Positions 8,997 through 18,018 of a DNA stretch of 64,000 nucleotides are shown in pieces. The stretch comes from Ureibacillus galli (lineage in GTDB: Bacteria; Bacillota; Bacilli; Bacillales_A; Planococcaceae), in the NCBI RefSeq assembly GCF_014836845.1, contig NZ_JACSQA010000005.1:81675-145674 (forward strand), read 5' to 3'. The position numbers and the translations under genes were made by a program. Positions within the stretch are counted from its first letter, which is position 1; every line of letters begins with the position of its first letter. Below the pieces are notes generated by a model that was given only the letters and a program-made list of their open reading frames with translations, was not told the origin of the DNA and ran no database searches.

Positions 8997-9041
8997 AATC
9001 ACGAATATTTTTTATAAATACGGGCAATAATGTTCGCCCTT
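8997..9041 (-). promoter_or_regulatory. Candidate PurR operator (paired PurBoxes) of guaC
   Basis: AATCACGAATATT (8997-9009) and AATGTTCGCCCTT (9029-9041) are inverted relative to each other. Each matches about 10 of 13 positions of the Bacillus PurBox with its central CGAA, and they are spaced by about 17-19 bases, as in paired PurBoxes. They lie 17-60 bases upstream of the guaC start and flank an AT-rich stretch that could hold the -10. The assignment is by motif reading only. Confidence 0.5.
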
Positions 9042-9245
9042 TGGTAATTTACCTCATTTTTCATGACATGTCAAAGCATTTATTAAAATATTTTTATTTT
9101 GTCCTATTTATATTTGAAATATAATGACGTAATCTTGACAATTTAAAGTATTGGTTGTTAGAAAAATAGAGAAAGCGTTCGTTTTATCGTATAAATCGTC
9201 TCCTTTTTATTCATATTAAAAGAAACATCAAAGGAGATGACTAGA

Positions 9246-9476
9246 ATGCCAAGAAATGATAATCAACATGTTGAGTCAACCCCACATTTTGATGGGGAAA
9301 AGGAAAGTATCATTAATGATCCTACTGCATCAGCGAGTGAAAAAATAAGCGTTTATACTCAAGCGAAACCGGTTGTAGAGTTTGCTGTGGAGAAAAATCC
9401 TTATAAATTTACTCCAAAAGTCGACCCGATGATGGAAAGATTTGAAAAAATCATGCGCGGAAAGAAAAAGGAATAA
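9246..9476 (+). CDS. Small hydrophilic protein, unknown function
   Basis: 76 residues from ATG 9246, which AAGGAG (9231-9236) places at a 9-base spacing; an ATG at 9237 directly abuts that site and is unlikely. The protein is charged and Asn/Pro/Lys-rich, with no membrane segment or cysteine, and ends in RGKKKE. I do not recognise the family. TTGACA at 9135-9140 upstream could belong to its promoter, and a hairpin terminator follows, so it is probably a monocistronic gene. Confidence 0.6.
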   Translation: MPRNDNQHVESTPHFDGEKESIINDPTASASEKISVYTQAKPVVEFAVEKNPYKFTPKVDPMMERFEKIMRGKKKE

Positions 9477-9484
9477 TGAGGTAC

Positions 9485-9516
9485 ATCTCGTTCTTTTAAG
9501 AACGGGATTATTTTTT
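9485..9516 (+). terminator. Terminator after the small hydrophilic gene
   Basis: TCTCGTTCTT pairs with AAGAACGGGA (one G-U) with a two-base minimal loop, followed after ATTA by a seven-T run. Confidence 0.72.
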
Positions 9517-9584
9517 TCATAAGGCAATCGCACAAGGATGGGCTCTCTTTTTTTCATAATCTAGATGAAGGAGGGAGCTAATCG

Positions 9585-9800
9585 ATGCTTGATAAAATCA
9601 AACTATTAATTGGTCAGCCGATTGGCGTTGCGTTTAAAAATGGGTTAAGTATCTCGGGAGTTTTATGTGGGGCCGATGAAGATGAAATCTGCCTTATGGA
9701 ATATTTATATCAAGCAAAATTTGTTCAAAAATATTATAATTATGAGTCTATTCAAGGTATTTATATTTTCCCTACTTGTGATACAGATTTACTAAATTAA
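9585..9800 (+). CDS. Small protein, possibly Sm-like fold
   Basis: 71 residues starting at ATG 9585 with GAAGGAGGG upstream. The pattern IGQPIGVAFKNGLSISGVLCG followed by a second strand-rich half ending in SIQGIYIFP resembles the Sm1/Sm2 layout of small beta-barrel proteins that Bacillus has in several copies. That is an impression from strand and glycine spacing, not a firm match. No partner gene is adjacent and the function is unknown. Confidence 0.6.
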   Translation: MLDKIKLLIGQPIGVAFKNGLSISGVLCGADEDEICLMEYLYQAKFVQKYYNYESIQGIYIFPTCDTDLLN

Positions 9801-9884
9801 ATAGATTAAAATAATACCATCCCATTTAGTAGAGATGTGTAGAGACATAGCAGAAAAAAAAAGGATAAAATAATGAATTTAAAT

Positions 9885-9926
9885 AAAAGAACTCATTTTT
9901 GATGCTATTACAAAATGAGTTCTTTT
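9885..9926 (+). terminator. Strong terminator
   Basis: AAAAGAACTCATTTT (9885-9899) pairs perfectly with AAAATGAGTTCTTTT (9912-9926) around a twelve-base loop, followed by ATTT. It ends the small gene at 9585-9800 and is symmetric enough to work both ways. Confidence 0.85.
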
Positions 9927-10129
9927 ATTTAATGTAAATTGTTTCTAATAAACTTTTTCTTTTAGAAATTTTACATAAATTTACTATTTTGTACGTTATA
10001 ATACTATGTAATTAGCTTATTCATTGTTGTCTACCAATTGAATAGTTTTTGCATTATAAGAGGTAGGGAAAATACTGTAACCAATACCTACTAATTAATA
10101 TACTTTCAATCTAAAAGAAGGGAAATCCT

Positions 10130-10546
10130 ATGAAAAAAATATATCTCTTAATGCTCTTATTAATTATTCTAGTGGGAATAGTTACTTTTATTTTTTCACC
10201 TACTAGTATCAAAGGAACTTCAACTGATGGTATGTGGAAAGTAGTTTATAAAAAAATTAATGAAGTTGAAGCTGGTGACGCCTGGAAAGTATCTGTGACA
10301 CAGTTAAATGACAAGGAAGTAATTGTGAAAAAACTTGAGTTTTTGGAAAATGACAAGGGTATATCTGATAGAACTGAGTTTTATGAAGGCAGAGATATCG
10401 ATGGGACTACGTACACATTACATCCTTTTTCTTATCCAGACTTATATTATGGAGAAGAACCAAAAAAAGATGCTTCGTATTCTGTTGTCATTATATGGAC
10501 AGACGCACAAGGTAAAACATATGACGAAAAAATAGAATTAAAATAA
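10130..10546 (+). CDS. Membrane-anchored extracytoplasmic protein, unknown function
   Basis: 138 residues: a lysine-led hydrophobic N-terminus (residues 2-23, LLMLLLIILVGIVTFIF) that acts as a signal or anchor without a lipobox cysteine, then an acidic, beta-rich soluble domain. The repeated short strands and the final VVIIWTDAQGKTYDEKIELK suggest an immunoglobulin-like or lipocalin-like exported domain, but no family is recognised. A reasonable site (AGAAGGG) lies before the ATG. It is isolated from its neighbours. Confidence 0.65.
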   Translation: MKKIYLLMLLLIILVGIVTFIFSPTSIKGTSTDGMWKVVYKKINEVEAGDAWKVSVTQLNDKEVIVKKLEFLENDKGISDRTEFYEGRDIDGTTYTLHPFSYPDLYYGEEPKKDASYSVVIIWTDAQGKTYDEKIELK

Positions 10547-10821
10547 AAACAACGTTGAATTGGTGAACAACTAAAATAAGAAGCTGGTAATTATCGATTA
10601 TGTAGAAGTCCTAGTTCATCTTTTTCGAAATGGAGTTTTTATATTTGTTTTTTCAAATTTTAACTAAATCATAAACTAGATTTAATCATGTTGAACATTT
10701 CTATTATCCATTCCCCTTTAACATTATAATTGGATTTGAAGTGAATGTATTGATTATAAAGGTGCAATAAATCAACAATGATTAATGTATCAGTTGGTAT
10801 GTTATTTGAGTAATTGATAGT
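10547..10821. other. Intergenic stretch without a recognisable gene
   Basis: AT-rich sequence with stops in all frames at short intervals. Apart from the hairpin that follows it, I see no promoter, RNA motif or small gene with a convincing ribosome binding site. Confidence 0.6.
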
Positions 10822-10890
10822 AAAAAGAAGCTCACAATTAAGGCAAACATCTAATAAAATGGATGTTTTATAACCGGGAGCTTCTTTTTT
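10822..10890. terminator. Composite hairpin, probable bidirectional terminator
   Basis: AAAAAGAAGCTC (10822-10833) pairs with GAGCTTCTTTTTT (10878-10890). An inner stem AAACATC / GATGTTT lies inside the 44-base loop. It sits directly behind the regulator gene that ends at 10896 on the minus strand and has T runs on both sides. The nested form is larger than a normal terminator. Confidence 0.7.
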
Positions 10891-10895
10891 ATATT

Positions 10896-12581
10896 TTAAT
10901 GAACCTCATTTTTAAGTTTTCTCCAGAGAGTTGCTCGATTTATACCAAGTCGTTCTGCCGTTTTTGATTGATTAAAATTTTCTTCCTTTAATACAAGTTC
11001 GATAATTTCTTTTTCAATTTCCTTTAGAGTTCCTTTAAATGATATCGGTTTTAAAGTTTGGTTTCTTTGCTTTAATATATTTTCAACAGTTTCATGTTGG
11101 ATAATATAATCTTTTTCATTTAATACAATTTGTTTCATAATGGCATGCAAATCATCAATATTTAATGGATAATTCGTTTCTTCCAATAAAGAGAGGGATT
11201 TGTTTTTGATTTTAACAGGAGTTGTTCCGTACTTTTCGTGAAATTGGGATAAAAAATAGTGGATTAAAGGAACAATATCTTCTTTTCGTTCTGAAAGAGT
11301 AGGAAGTTGAATTTTATTACACTTTAACCATTCAAACGAATCGACTTGTTGACTCTCTTCACATAATACAAAAATATGAATATTTTTTTCTAAACATTGT
11401 TGAACAAATGAAGATAAAACTTCTTTTTGTTGTTCCCCAATCGCTTCACAATGTTGAAATTTAATCGTTCGTACATGTTGCAATGGAAAGATCTTTAATT
11501 GATCGATATTAAACAATTTAAAATTAATTGTTACTAATAATCCCTCTTCATGTTTTTCGTGAATATAAGTTGAAATAAAGTCTTTTCCCGTCCCTTGCTG
11601 TCCAATAAGTAAAATCGGTTCTCTATGTTTAAAAAGTAATTCTACTTGTTTGTATACATGTTGTATAGAAGTTGATTCTTTAATTACCGGTATATGAAGG
11701 GGATGAGTTTGGACCGTTAAACCGGACTGATTAATAAGCTGATCATATTTTTTTAATATAAAAAGTTTATATCCGAACTCCGAGACAAAGTAACCCTTTA
11801 TTTCGATTAAATCATTATCCACTACGATTAATTTTGACGCCCTTGGTTTTAGTTCATTCATATCTGTATTTAATATGTATAAATGATCCTTTATTTCACC
11901 GGTGAAATTTAATTTTGAAATATGTTCATATATAATATGGTTTTCTTTATTAAGGACAACGATATTTTTATATTTTTTTTGAACGATTTGTTCGAATATT
12001 TTACTCGGGACATCGATATTATTTTTGTACTCGTTTGCCTGTTTAGCCCGTTCTAGTGCTTGTAAAATTGTTTCTTTACAAGATTGAATTAAAAACCCTT
12101 TAAGTCCATACGTTTCGCTAATGTGGGTAATTATCACATCACCGATAATTTGTTTAAACCCTTTATTTTTTAATTCTAAAACTAAAGTGGGAATCTCCTC
12201 TAAATGCTCCACTGTATAAATCGCTATAGGTATATCCATTAAATCGATGATTGCTTTTGCAACGTGGGTAATGGATCGCATTCCAATAAGTGCCGTTTTA
12301 GTTGTTATATTCGATGCTAATGAAAGAGAACGCATTAAATCGTATCCTGATATGTGCATATCGATAACAGGTTTTTTAACCGCTTCTTTTATTAGTCTTG
12401 CAGTCGTACCTCTACTTATAAAGATATCAGTATTGCACTCTTCTTTAATCGCAATGTTCACTCCATCTTCTAAGCTACCGACAGATGTGTTAACAATTAA
12501 CTCTGGAAAAAGGGCGCTACATTCTTTTACGACGGGTAACATTGTGGCATAGGGTGCTATAACATGTACTCGACTCTTCAA
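10896..12581 (-). CDS. PrpR-N / AAA+ / Fis-HTH transcriptional regulator lacking the sigma-54 contact loop
   Basis: 561 residues from a TTG start. Residues 1-180 match the PrpR N-terminal ligand-sensing domain. A PAS-like region follows at about 195-280, then an AAA+-like module (about 300-480) with a Walker A loop GQQGTGKDF near 325, and a C-terminal Fis-type helix-turn-helix (SKTAERLGINRATLWRKLK). The GAFTGA loop that contacts sigma-54 is absent and the AAA+ domain is shortened, so it is unlikely to be a classic sigma-54 activator. It is 45 bases downstream of a tetR-type gene on the same strand, and both face an SDR pseudogene. Confidence 0.82.
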   Translation of the reverse strand: MKSRVHVIAPYATMLPVVKECSALFPELIVNTSVGSLEDGVNIAIKEECNTDIFISRGTTARLIKEAVKKPVIDMHISGYDLMRSLSLASNITTKTALIGMRSITHVAKAIIDLMDIPIAIYTVEHLEEIPTLVLELKNKGFKQIIGDVIITHISETYGLKGFLIQSCKETILQALERAKQANEYKNNIDVPSKIFEQIVQKKYKNIVVLNKENHIIYEHISKLNFTGEIKDHLYILNTDMNELKPRASKLIVVDNDLIEIKGYFVSEFGYKLFILKKYDQLINQSGLTVQTHPLHIPVIKESTSIQHVYKQVELLFKHREPILLIGQQGTGKDFISTYIHEKHEEGLLVTINFKLFNIDQLKIFPLQHVRTIKFQHCEAIGEQQKEVLSSFVQQCLEKNIHIFVLCEESQQVDSFEWLKCNKIQLPTLSERKEDIVPLIHYFLSQFHEKYGTTPVKIKNKSLSLLEETNYPLNIDDLHAIMKQIVLNEKDYIIQHETVENILKQRNQTLKPISFKGTLKEIEKEIIELVLKEENFNQSKTAERLGINRATLWRKLKNEVH

Positions 12582-12626
12582 TTTCTCCCACCACTTTTCT
12601 TCGAAGTTTAAAATAGTTTGTTTTGT

Positions 12627-13232
12627 TTATTTGCCAATGTATTCATAAGAAGAAATATGGGTTTTTGTTAAATCAATGATATCATTGATGAAATCTTCTT
12701 CCGATCTACTAAAACTGCTGGTAATCCAATCCATTACTAATCCATAAAAACCATAGGAAGTATACAGTTTAAAGTAATTCATGTTTACAGGTGTATTATT
12801 GATCGTTTTAAAAATAAATTGCTCTTTGTAAATTTTAGTTATTGTTAATGGAAACTGGGTATGTAAACCAGGTAATGTATTTTCATACTTTACCAGCTCA
12901 AAAAAGTTTCGATTTTCATAAATGAAATGTACGATATTAAAAGCAGGTTTAGTTAGCTGGGAAGTATTCACTCTTTGCCCATAAGTATATGGTTGTCCAA
13001 CAGATTGTTCTAATCCTTTTAACATCGATTCTAATAACTCTTTAGCTAAATGTTCTTTATCTTGAAAGTGAACATAAAAGGTACTTCGATTATAGTTCGC
13101 ATATTCTACCAAATCTTTTACGGTAATCGAATGGTAGCCTATTTCTTTAATTAAATCGATAAGTGCTTGTTTAAAATGGGTTTTTGTCCTATTTTGACGT
13201 CTAGTTGTTATTTGGAGATCGTCTTTTGTCAT
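12627..13232 (-). CDS. TetR/AcrR-family transcriptional regulator
   Basis: 201 residues from ATG 13232, which is preceded by AGGAGG at good spacing; longer frames upstream lack a site. The N-terminal helix-turn-helix (ITVKDLVEYANYNRSTFYVHF) is classical TetR, and the C-terminal helical domain has the TetR_C_33-like layout seen with YFYSYGFYGLVMDW-type cores. It is divergent from the SDR pseudogene at 13430. The intergenic region holds a dyad ACTTTG-AG-CAAAGT at 13373-13386 and separated GAAAGTGT / ACACTTT repeats that could be operators; this is inference only. Confidence 0.85.
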   Translation of the reverse strand: MTKDDLQITTRRQNRTKTHFKQALIDLIKEIGYHSITVKDLVEYANYNRSTFYVHFQDKEHLAKELLESMLKGLEQSVGQPYTYGQRVNTSQLTKPAFNIVHFIYENRNFFELVKYENTLPGLHTQFPLTITKIYKEQFIFKTINNTPVNMNYFKLYTSYGFYGLVMDWITSSFSRSEEDFINDIIDLTKTHISSYEYIGK

Positions 13233-13417
13233 TAGAATCCTCCTATTTTCAACACAATGATCGAAAGTGTCTATGTAATAAACACATTGAATTATATTAA
13301 TGATTGTACCATGAAGTGAGAGGAGTACAATGAAATTGTGAACAAAATCGAACACTTTACAATAGTAAAATCACTTTGAGCAAAGTCGTTCATGTTCTAA
13401 TTTGTATAACAATTTAG

Positions 13418-14172
<755 letters not shown>

Positions 14173-14200
14173 AGAATGATTTCATTTAAAAAATAAAAAG

Positions 14201-14237
14201 CTGATTTCAAAGCGTTAGCTATGAAATCAGTTTTTTT
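14201..14237 (+). terminator. Terminator after the SDR pseudogene
   Basis: CTGATTTCA (14201-14209) pairs with TGAAATCAG (14222-14230), flanked by AAAAAG on the left and a run of seven T on the right. Confidence 0.85.
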
Positions 14238-14393
14238 ATGAAAAAAAGAAGATTATGAAATTATTTCAAATGTTACAAATATTTCATTTTATTTCTATTT
14301 TTATATCAATATGTATAATCTTGTAAAACCCTGGAGAGTACTTAGTTCATCAATTTCATTACAAATTTTGAAAAAATGTAAGGAGGACTAAGT

Positions 14394-15179
14394 ATGAAAT
14401 CTAAAATCGTTTTACTATCTTTACTTCTAGTATTTTCTATAACTACAAACTCTTTTGCTATGGACATAGATAAATCTGCAATGCACACAAATGATGCGGG
14501 TGAACAAATCATTATTACCGATTCATTTGAGAACCAACTTTTTGATCATGTATTAGAGAAGGATAAGGTGTTTTATAAGTCGGCTCAACCGGAAACATAC
14601 GAAGTAAAGGATGGGGATAACCTGTTCCGAATTGCTTTAAATCACCAAGTAGAATTAGAAGATCTAATGGAATGGAATAATTTAAATGATTATACAATCC
14701 ACCCTGGAGATGAATTAGTTTTATATGAGGATCATAGTAAACAGGAAAAGAAAACGACAGTTGCAGATGCATCATCAGCAAATACTCAAGTCAAACAAGA
14801 GAAATCTGTGAAGGAAAAGAAAAACCAATCAAATTCAAAAACTACAGAAACAAAATCGGCCGTTAGTTCAAGTCCAGAACCAACATCCGGTAAAGAAATG
14901 ACTGTGACGGCAACGGCATATACAGCTTATTGTGAAGGATGTTCCGGAACAACAGCGATTGGAATCAATTTGAGAGCAAACCCAAATCAAAAAGTAATAG
15001 CTGTGGATCCAAATATCATTCCTCTCGGATCTAGAGTTTGGGTAGAAGGATATGGTGAAGCTATCGCAGGAGATACTGGTGGAGCCATTAAAGGAAATAA
15101 AATTGATGTTTTCATCCCTTCCCAAGATCAAGCTTTAGAATGGGGAAGAAAGAAAGTCAAAGTTAAAATTTTGAATTAA
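14394..15179 (+). CDS. Secreted LysM and 3D-domain cell-wall protein (YocH-like)
   Basis: 261 residues: a signal peptide (1-22, ending NSFA), one LysM domain (about 68-111) that binds peptidoglycan, a Lys/Ser/Thr-rich linker (112-166) and a C-terminal 3D domain (169-261) with the three aspartates seen as D205, D227 and D238. This matches YocH-type muralytic proteins, in which the 3D domain resembles the MltA/RlpA double-psi barrel. An AAGGAGG site precedes the ATG, and TATAAT at 14314-14319 may be its -10. In B. subtilis yocH is under WalR; no clear WalR direct repeat was found here. Confidence 0.9.
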   Translation: MKSKIVLLSLLLVFSITTNSFAMDIDKSAMHTNDAGEQIIITDSFENQLFDHVLEKDKVFYKSAQPETYEVKDGDNLFRIALNHQVELEDLMEWNNLNDYTIHPGDELVLYEDHSKQEKKTTVADASSANTQVKQEKSVKEKKNQSNSKTTETKSAVSSSPEPTSGKEMTVTATAYTAYCEGCSGTTAIGINLRANPNQKVIAVDPNIIPLGSRVWVEGYGEAIAGDTGGAIKGNKIDVFIPSQDQALEWGRKKVKVKILN

Positions 15180-15206
15180 TCCCGTATAAATTGATATGTG
15201 AAGTGG

Positions 15207-15236
15207 CCCTTAAAGATTATTCTTTAAGGGTCTTTT
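15207..15236 (+). terminator. Terminator after the LysM-3D gene
   Basis: CCCTTAAAG (15207-15215) pairs perfectly with CTTTAAGGG (15222-15230), followed by TCTTTT. Confidence 0.85.
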
Positions 15237-15486
15237 CTGTTTTTATCAAAAAGAAACGAATTTTACAGGAGGGTTAATTGTATTGTGTGAAAAAATATGA
15301 CATGTAATTAAGACGGATTGATAAAAAAATCAAGGGAAAGACGAAGCTAATTTATCCGAATGTAAATAAAAAATATAAATTTAAAGTGAATGAAAGGTTG
15401 TGTTTTATGAAATCGGATACAAAACTGCATGCGTTATCTAAAGAAAAGAACTTCTATTTCTAAGTTGTCTAATGCTTTTATTAATA
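15237..15486. other. Intergenic leader of amtB, no convincing gene
   Basis: The only possible peptide is an 18-codon frame at ATG 15407 with a weak AAAGG site. If one base is skipped it would continue for another 19 or so codons, so it may be the remnant of a small gene. Nothing else is recognised. Confidence 0.4.
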
Positions 15487-15503
15487 TGTTATGTTTTCTT
15501 ACA
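15487..15503. promoter_or_regulatory. GlnR/TnrA-type box upstream of amtB promoter
   Basis: TGTTATGTTTTCTTACA matches the Bacillus GlnR/TnrA consensus TGTNANAWWWTNTNACA at all but one position (G for A at position 7). Its centre lies about 70 bases before the predicted transcription start. Confidence 0.65.
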
Positions 15504-15531
15504 TAATAGAAAACAATTGATGAAAATTGTA

Positions 15532-15559
15532 TTGACATTAAACGAATTTAGGATAAAAT
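15532..15559 (+). promoter_or_regulatory. Sigma-A promoter of amtB
   Basis: TTGACA (15532-15537), a 16-base spacer and TAAAAT (15554-15559) give a near-consensus promoter with a start near 15566. A second possible -10, TATAGT at 15615-15620, would place the downstream GlnR/TnrA box at about -44, the usual activator position. Confidence 0.65.
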
Positions 15560-15574
15560 AAACGTAATAAAACG

Positions 15575-15591
15575 TGTTACATTTTCTAACA
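15575..15591. promoter_or_regulatory. Perfect GlnR/TnrA box upstream of amtB
   Basis: TGTTACATTTTCTAACA fits every defined position of TGTNANAWWWTNTNACA. It lies just downstream of the TTGACA/TAAAAT promoter, where a bound repressor would block transcription, and just upstream of a possible second promoter. It places amtB under nitrogen control. Confidence 0.75.
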
Positions 15592-15644
15592 TCTATGAAT
15601 AACATAAAGTAACGTATAGTTTTGCGAGAAGGGAGAATGAGTAT

Positions 15645-16943
15645 ATGGAAGCTGTTCAAGTATTAATGGATAACCTGTGGGTAGGGATTGGTGCAATTTT
15701 AGTTTTCTTCATGTTAGGCGGGTTTATTTTACTCGAAGCAGGTTCGACTAGAATGAAAAATGCTGGACATATTGCTGGAAAAACAATTTTCACAGCTGGA
15801 ATTGGAACTTTAGTGTTCTGGGCGGTCGGTTATGGCTTTATTTATGGAGATGGGAATCCAATTATCGGATTATCAAATTTTTTCTACGGTGACGCATCTG
15901 CTCCAGAGGATGGTTTAACGACTGCTGTTGATTTTTCTTTCCAAGTGATGTTTGCATTAGTTTCATTAACAATTGCCTTCGGTGGCTTTGCTGAAAGAGC
16001 AAAATTATCTGTATATGTTATTTTTGCCATTTTATTTAGTGCATTTATTTATCCGATTGTTGCCCATTGGATTTGGGGTGGTGGCTGGTTAGCTGAACAC
16101 GGAAAGCAAGATTTTGCTGGTTCTACGGTAGTCCACTTAACAGGTGCAATGGCTGCATTAGCTGCTACGATGATTTTGAAACCACGTATCGGTAAATATA
16201 ACAAGGACGGTTCGTCAAATGTTCTTGCTGGTCATAACCAAGTATATACGACACTAGGAGTCCTTATCCTTTGGGTTGGTTGGTTTGGATTTAATGGTGC
16301 GAGTACATTTGGTGTTGCTGATGGATTCTTTGGATATGTTATTTTAAACACGCAATTAGCTGCTGGTGCAGGTGCTGTTGCAGCAATGTTTACAGCTTGG
16401 GCTAAAACAGGTAAAGCTGATGTACCGACAACGTTAAATGGTGCCCTTGCTGGTTTAGTAGCGATTACTGCTTCTTGTGGATTTGTAGCTCCTTGGGCTG
16501 CAGTAGTAATTGGTTTAATCGGTGGAATCATGGTTGTATTCAGTATGCAATTATTTGAAAGACTTAAAATTGATGATCCAATTGCTGCATTATCCGTACA
16601 CGGTACTGTAGGGGTTTGGGGTACACTGTCGAACGGTCTGTTTGCTTTACCAGCTTTATCGACGGACATCGATTGGGGTCAAGCAGGTTTGTTCTACGGC
16701 GGAGGCTGGGAACAATTGGGCGTTCAAACCTTAGGTGTTGTTGCATCAGGTGCTTATGCATTTGTCATTTCATTCATTATCCTTAAAATATTGGATAAGG
16801 TTATGGGTGGTCTTCGGGTTTCTGAAGAAGAAGAGATTATGGGATTAGACATGTCTGAACACGGAAGTTACGGTTATCCGGAACAAATGGCATTAGAAGA
16901 AGTAAAATTAACAACGGCAGCAACAAAAGAAAATTTTTCATGA
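15645..16943 (+). CDS. amtB: Ammonium transporter AmtB (NrgA)
   Basis: A 432-residue Amt-family channel with eleven hydrophobic helices. Typical segments include FMLGGFILLEAGSTRMKNAG near the N-terminus, the GGxxAERxxL-like FGGFAERAKL, the pore His region (VVHLTGAMAAL) and the second His block (ALSVHGTVGVWGTLSNGLFA). It carries ammonium under nitrogen limitation. GAAGGGAG precedes the ATG. A terminator follows and the next genes are a DUF294 protein and an exonuclease; the PII gene glnK, which usually pairs with amtB, is not here. Confidence 0.96.
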   Translation: MEAVQVLMDNLWVGIGAILVFFMLGGFILLEAGSTRMKNAGHIAGKTIFTAGIGTLVFWAVGYGFIYGDGNPIIGLSNFFYGDASAPEDGLTTAVDFSFQVMFALVSLTIAFGGFAERAKLSVYVIFAILFSAFIYPIVAHWIWGGGWLAEHGKQDFAGSTVVHLTGAMAALAATMILKPRIGKYNKDGSSNVLAGHNQVYTTLGVLILWVGWFGFNGASTFGVADGFFGYVILNTQLAAGAGAVAAMFTAWAKTGKADVPTTLNGALAGLVAITASCGFVAPWAAVVIGLIGGIMVVFSMQLFERLKIDDPIAALSVHGTVGVWGTLSNGLFALPALSTDIDWGQAGLFYGGGWEQLGVQTLGVVASGAYAFVISFIILKILDKVMGGLRVSEEEEIMGLDMSEHGSYGYPEQMALEEVKLTTAATKENFS

Positions 16944-16973
16944 ATAGATAGGTAATATACTTTATACTTAATC

Positions 16974-17003
16974 AAAAAAGCCTCTGATATCAGAGGCTTT
17001 TTT
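16974..17003 (+). terminator. Terminator between amtB and the DUF294 gene
   Basis: The near-perfect palindrome AGCCTCTGATATCAGAGGCT is flanked by A and T runs. It is strong, so the downstream genes need readthrough or their own promoter. Confidence 0.88.
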
Positions 17004-17023
17004 TATAAAAGGGAAGTGTGAAG

Positions 17024-17986
17024 GTGGAAACGTACGAGACAATCAAAAAATGGAAAGATGCCAATATTGCTTCCTACCTATCCAATAATATTTCGCTCAA
17101 CGAATTTCATGATCAAGTAATGTTAAAAGTGTTGACTGTTGCAATCGCCAACATAAATTGTCCAAAACCACCATGTGATTTTACTTGGTTTATTACAGGA
17201 AGTGGAGGACGTTTTGAACAAGGTTTCATAAGTGATCAGGATCACGGTATTGTTTATGAAATTTCAAATGAAGAAAATGATCATTATTTCAAACGGTTGG
17301 GGGAAGAGTTGGCTTTCGGTATGGATTGTGTTGGCTATCCATATTGTAACGGGAATATTATGAGCTCTAATCCAATTTGGTGTAAGTCACTGGAACAATG
17401 GAACACTCAAATTGTTCTATGGATGGAAAAGGAAAGTTGGGAATCCATTCGTTATTTACAAATTTTTTATGATGCTAGAGTTCTATTTGGAAATACAAAT
17501 TATATTCAACAGTTAAAGTCCATTATAATAGAATATCAACTCGAACATCCGTCTCTATTAAGTAGATTTGTAGCCAACGTTAAACATATAAAGCCTATTA
17601 TAGGTCCAGTAGGGCAAATTTTAGTTGAGCAACACGGGGTTTACCAAGGGTGTATTAATTTAAAGTACGCTGCTTTTTTACCATACGTAAATTCCATACG
17701 ACTTTTATCTATAAAGGAAGGAATTTATGAAACTTCGACGTTAGAACGAATAAAACAGCTTAGGTTAATAGAAAGATACAAAGATTTACTTCGATATAGT
17801 TATGAAAATTTCTCAACGCTGATCACTTATCGTATGTCTTTGTTGGATTCGATAACTTACGATGATACGCATTACTTAAATATAAAAAAGTTAAGTAAAG
17901 AACAACGGAAACAGTTGAAACGTATTTTAAAAGATGGCAAAAAGCTCCATGATTCGGTAGTGGAGTTAACGTTTTTGAAAAGTTAA
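17024..17986 (+). CDS. DUF294 (GlnD-like) putative nucleotidyltransferase
   Basis: About 320 residues. The segment TGSGGRFEQGFISDQDHGI (about residues 58-76) is the polymerase-beta-type nucleotidyltransferase motif of DUF294: a GS pair followed by a D-x-D metal site, related to the uridylyltransferase domain of GlnD. The rest is helical and lacks the CBS domains that many relatives carry at the N-terminus. GTG 17024 is preferred over GTG 17018 because AAAGGGAAG then has normal spacing. The gene follows amtB and precedes an exonuclease by 32 bases; its protein target is unknown. Confidence 0.82.
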   Translation: METYETIKKWKDANIASYLSNNISLNEFHDQVMLKVLTVAIANINCPKPPCDFTWFITGSGGRFEQGFISDQDHGIVYEISNEENDHYFKRLGEELAFGMDCVGYPYCNGNIMSSNPIWCKSLEQWNTQIVLWMEKESWESIRYLQIFYDARVLFGNTNYIQQLKSIIIEYQLEHPSLLSRFVANVKHIKPIIGPVGQILVEQHGVYQGCINLKYAAFLPYVNSIRLLSIKEGIYETSTLERIKQLRLIERYKDLLRYSYENFSTLITYRMSLLDSITYDDTHYLNIKKLSKEQRKQLKRILKDGKKLHDSVVELTFLKS

Positions 17987-18018
17987 AAGCTTAAATTTCG
18001 TAATAGAGGGTGTTTCCA

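Noticed and set aside
7997..9041. Purine riboswitch at guaC
   Set aside because: The core motifs of the guanine/adenine switch are absent; the paired PurBoxes explain the region better.
14281..14393. WalR box upstream of the YocH-like gene
   Set aside because: TGTTAC is followed at the right spacing only by TTTCAT, which matches the second half-site poorly; too weak to list.
16232..16669. 145-residue minus-strand ORF inside amtB
   Set aside because: Shadow of the well-supported amtB frame; its Ala/Pro/Thr-rich composition arises from the reverse reading of amtB codons.
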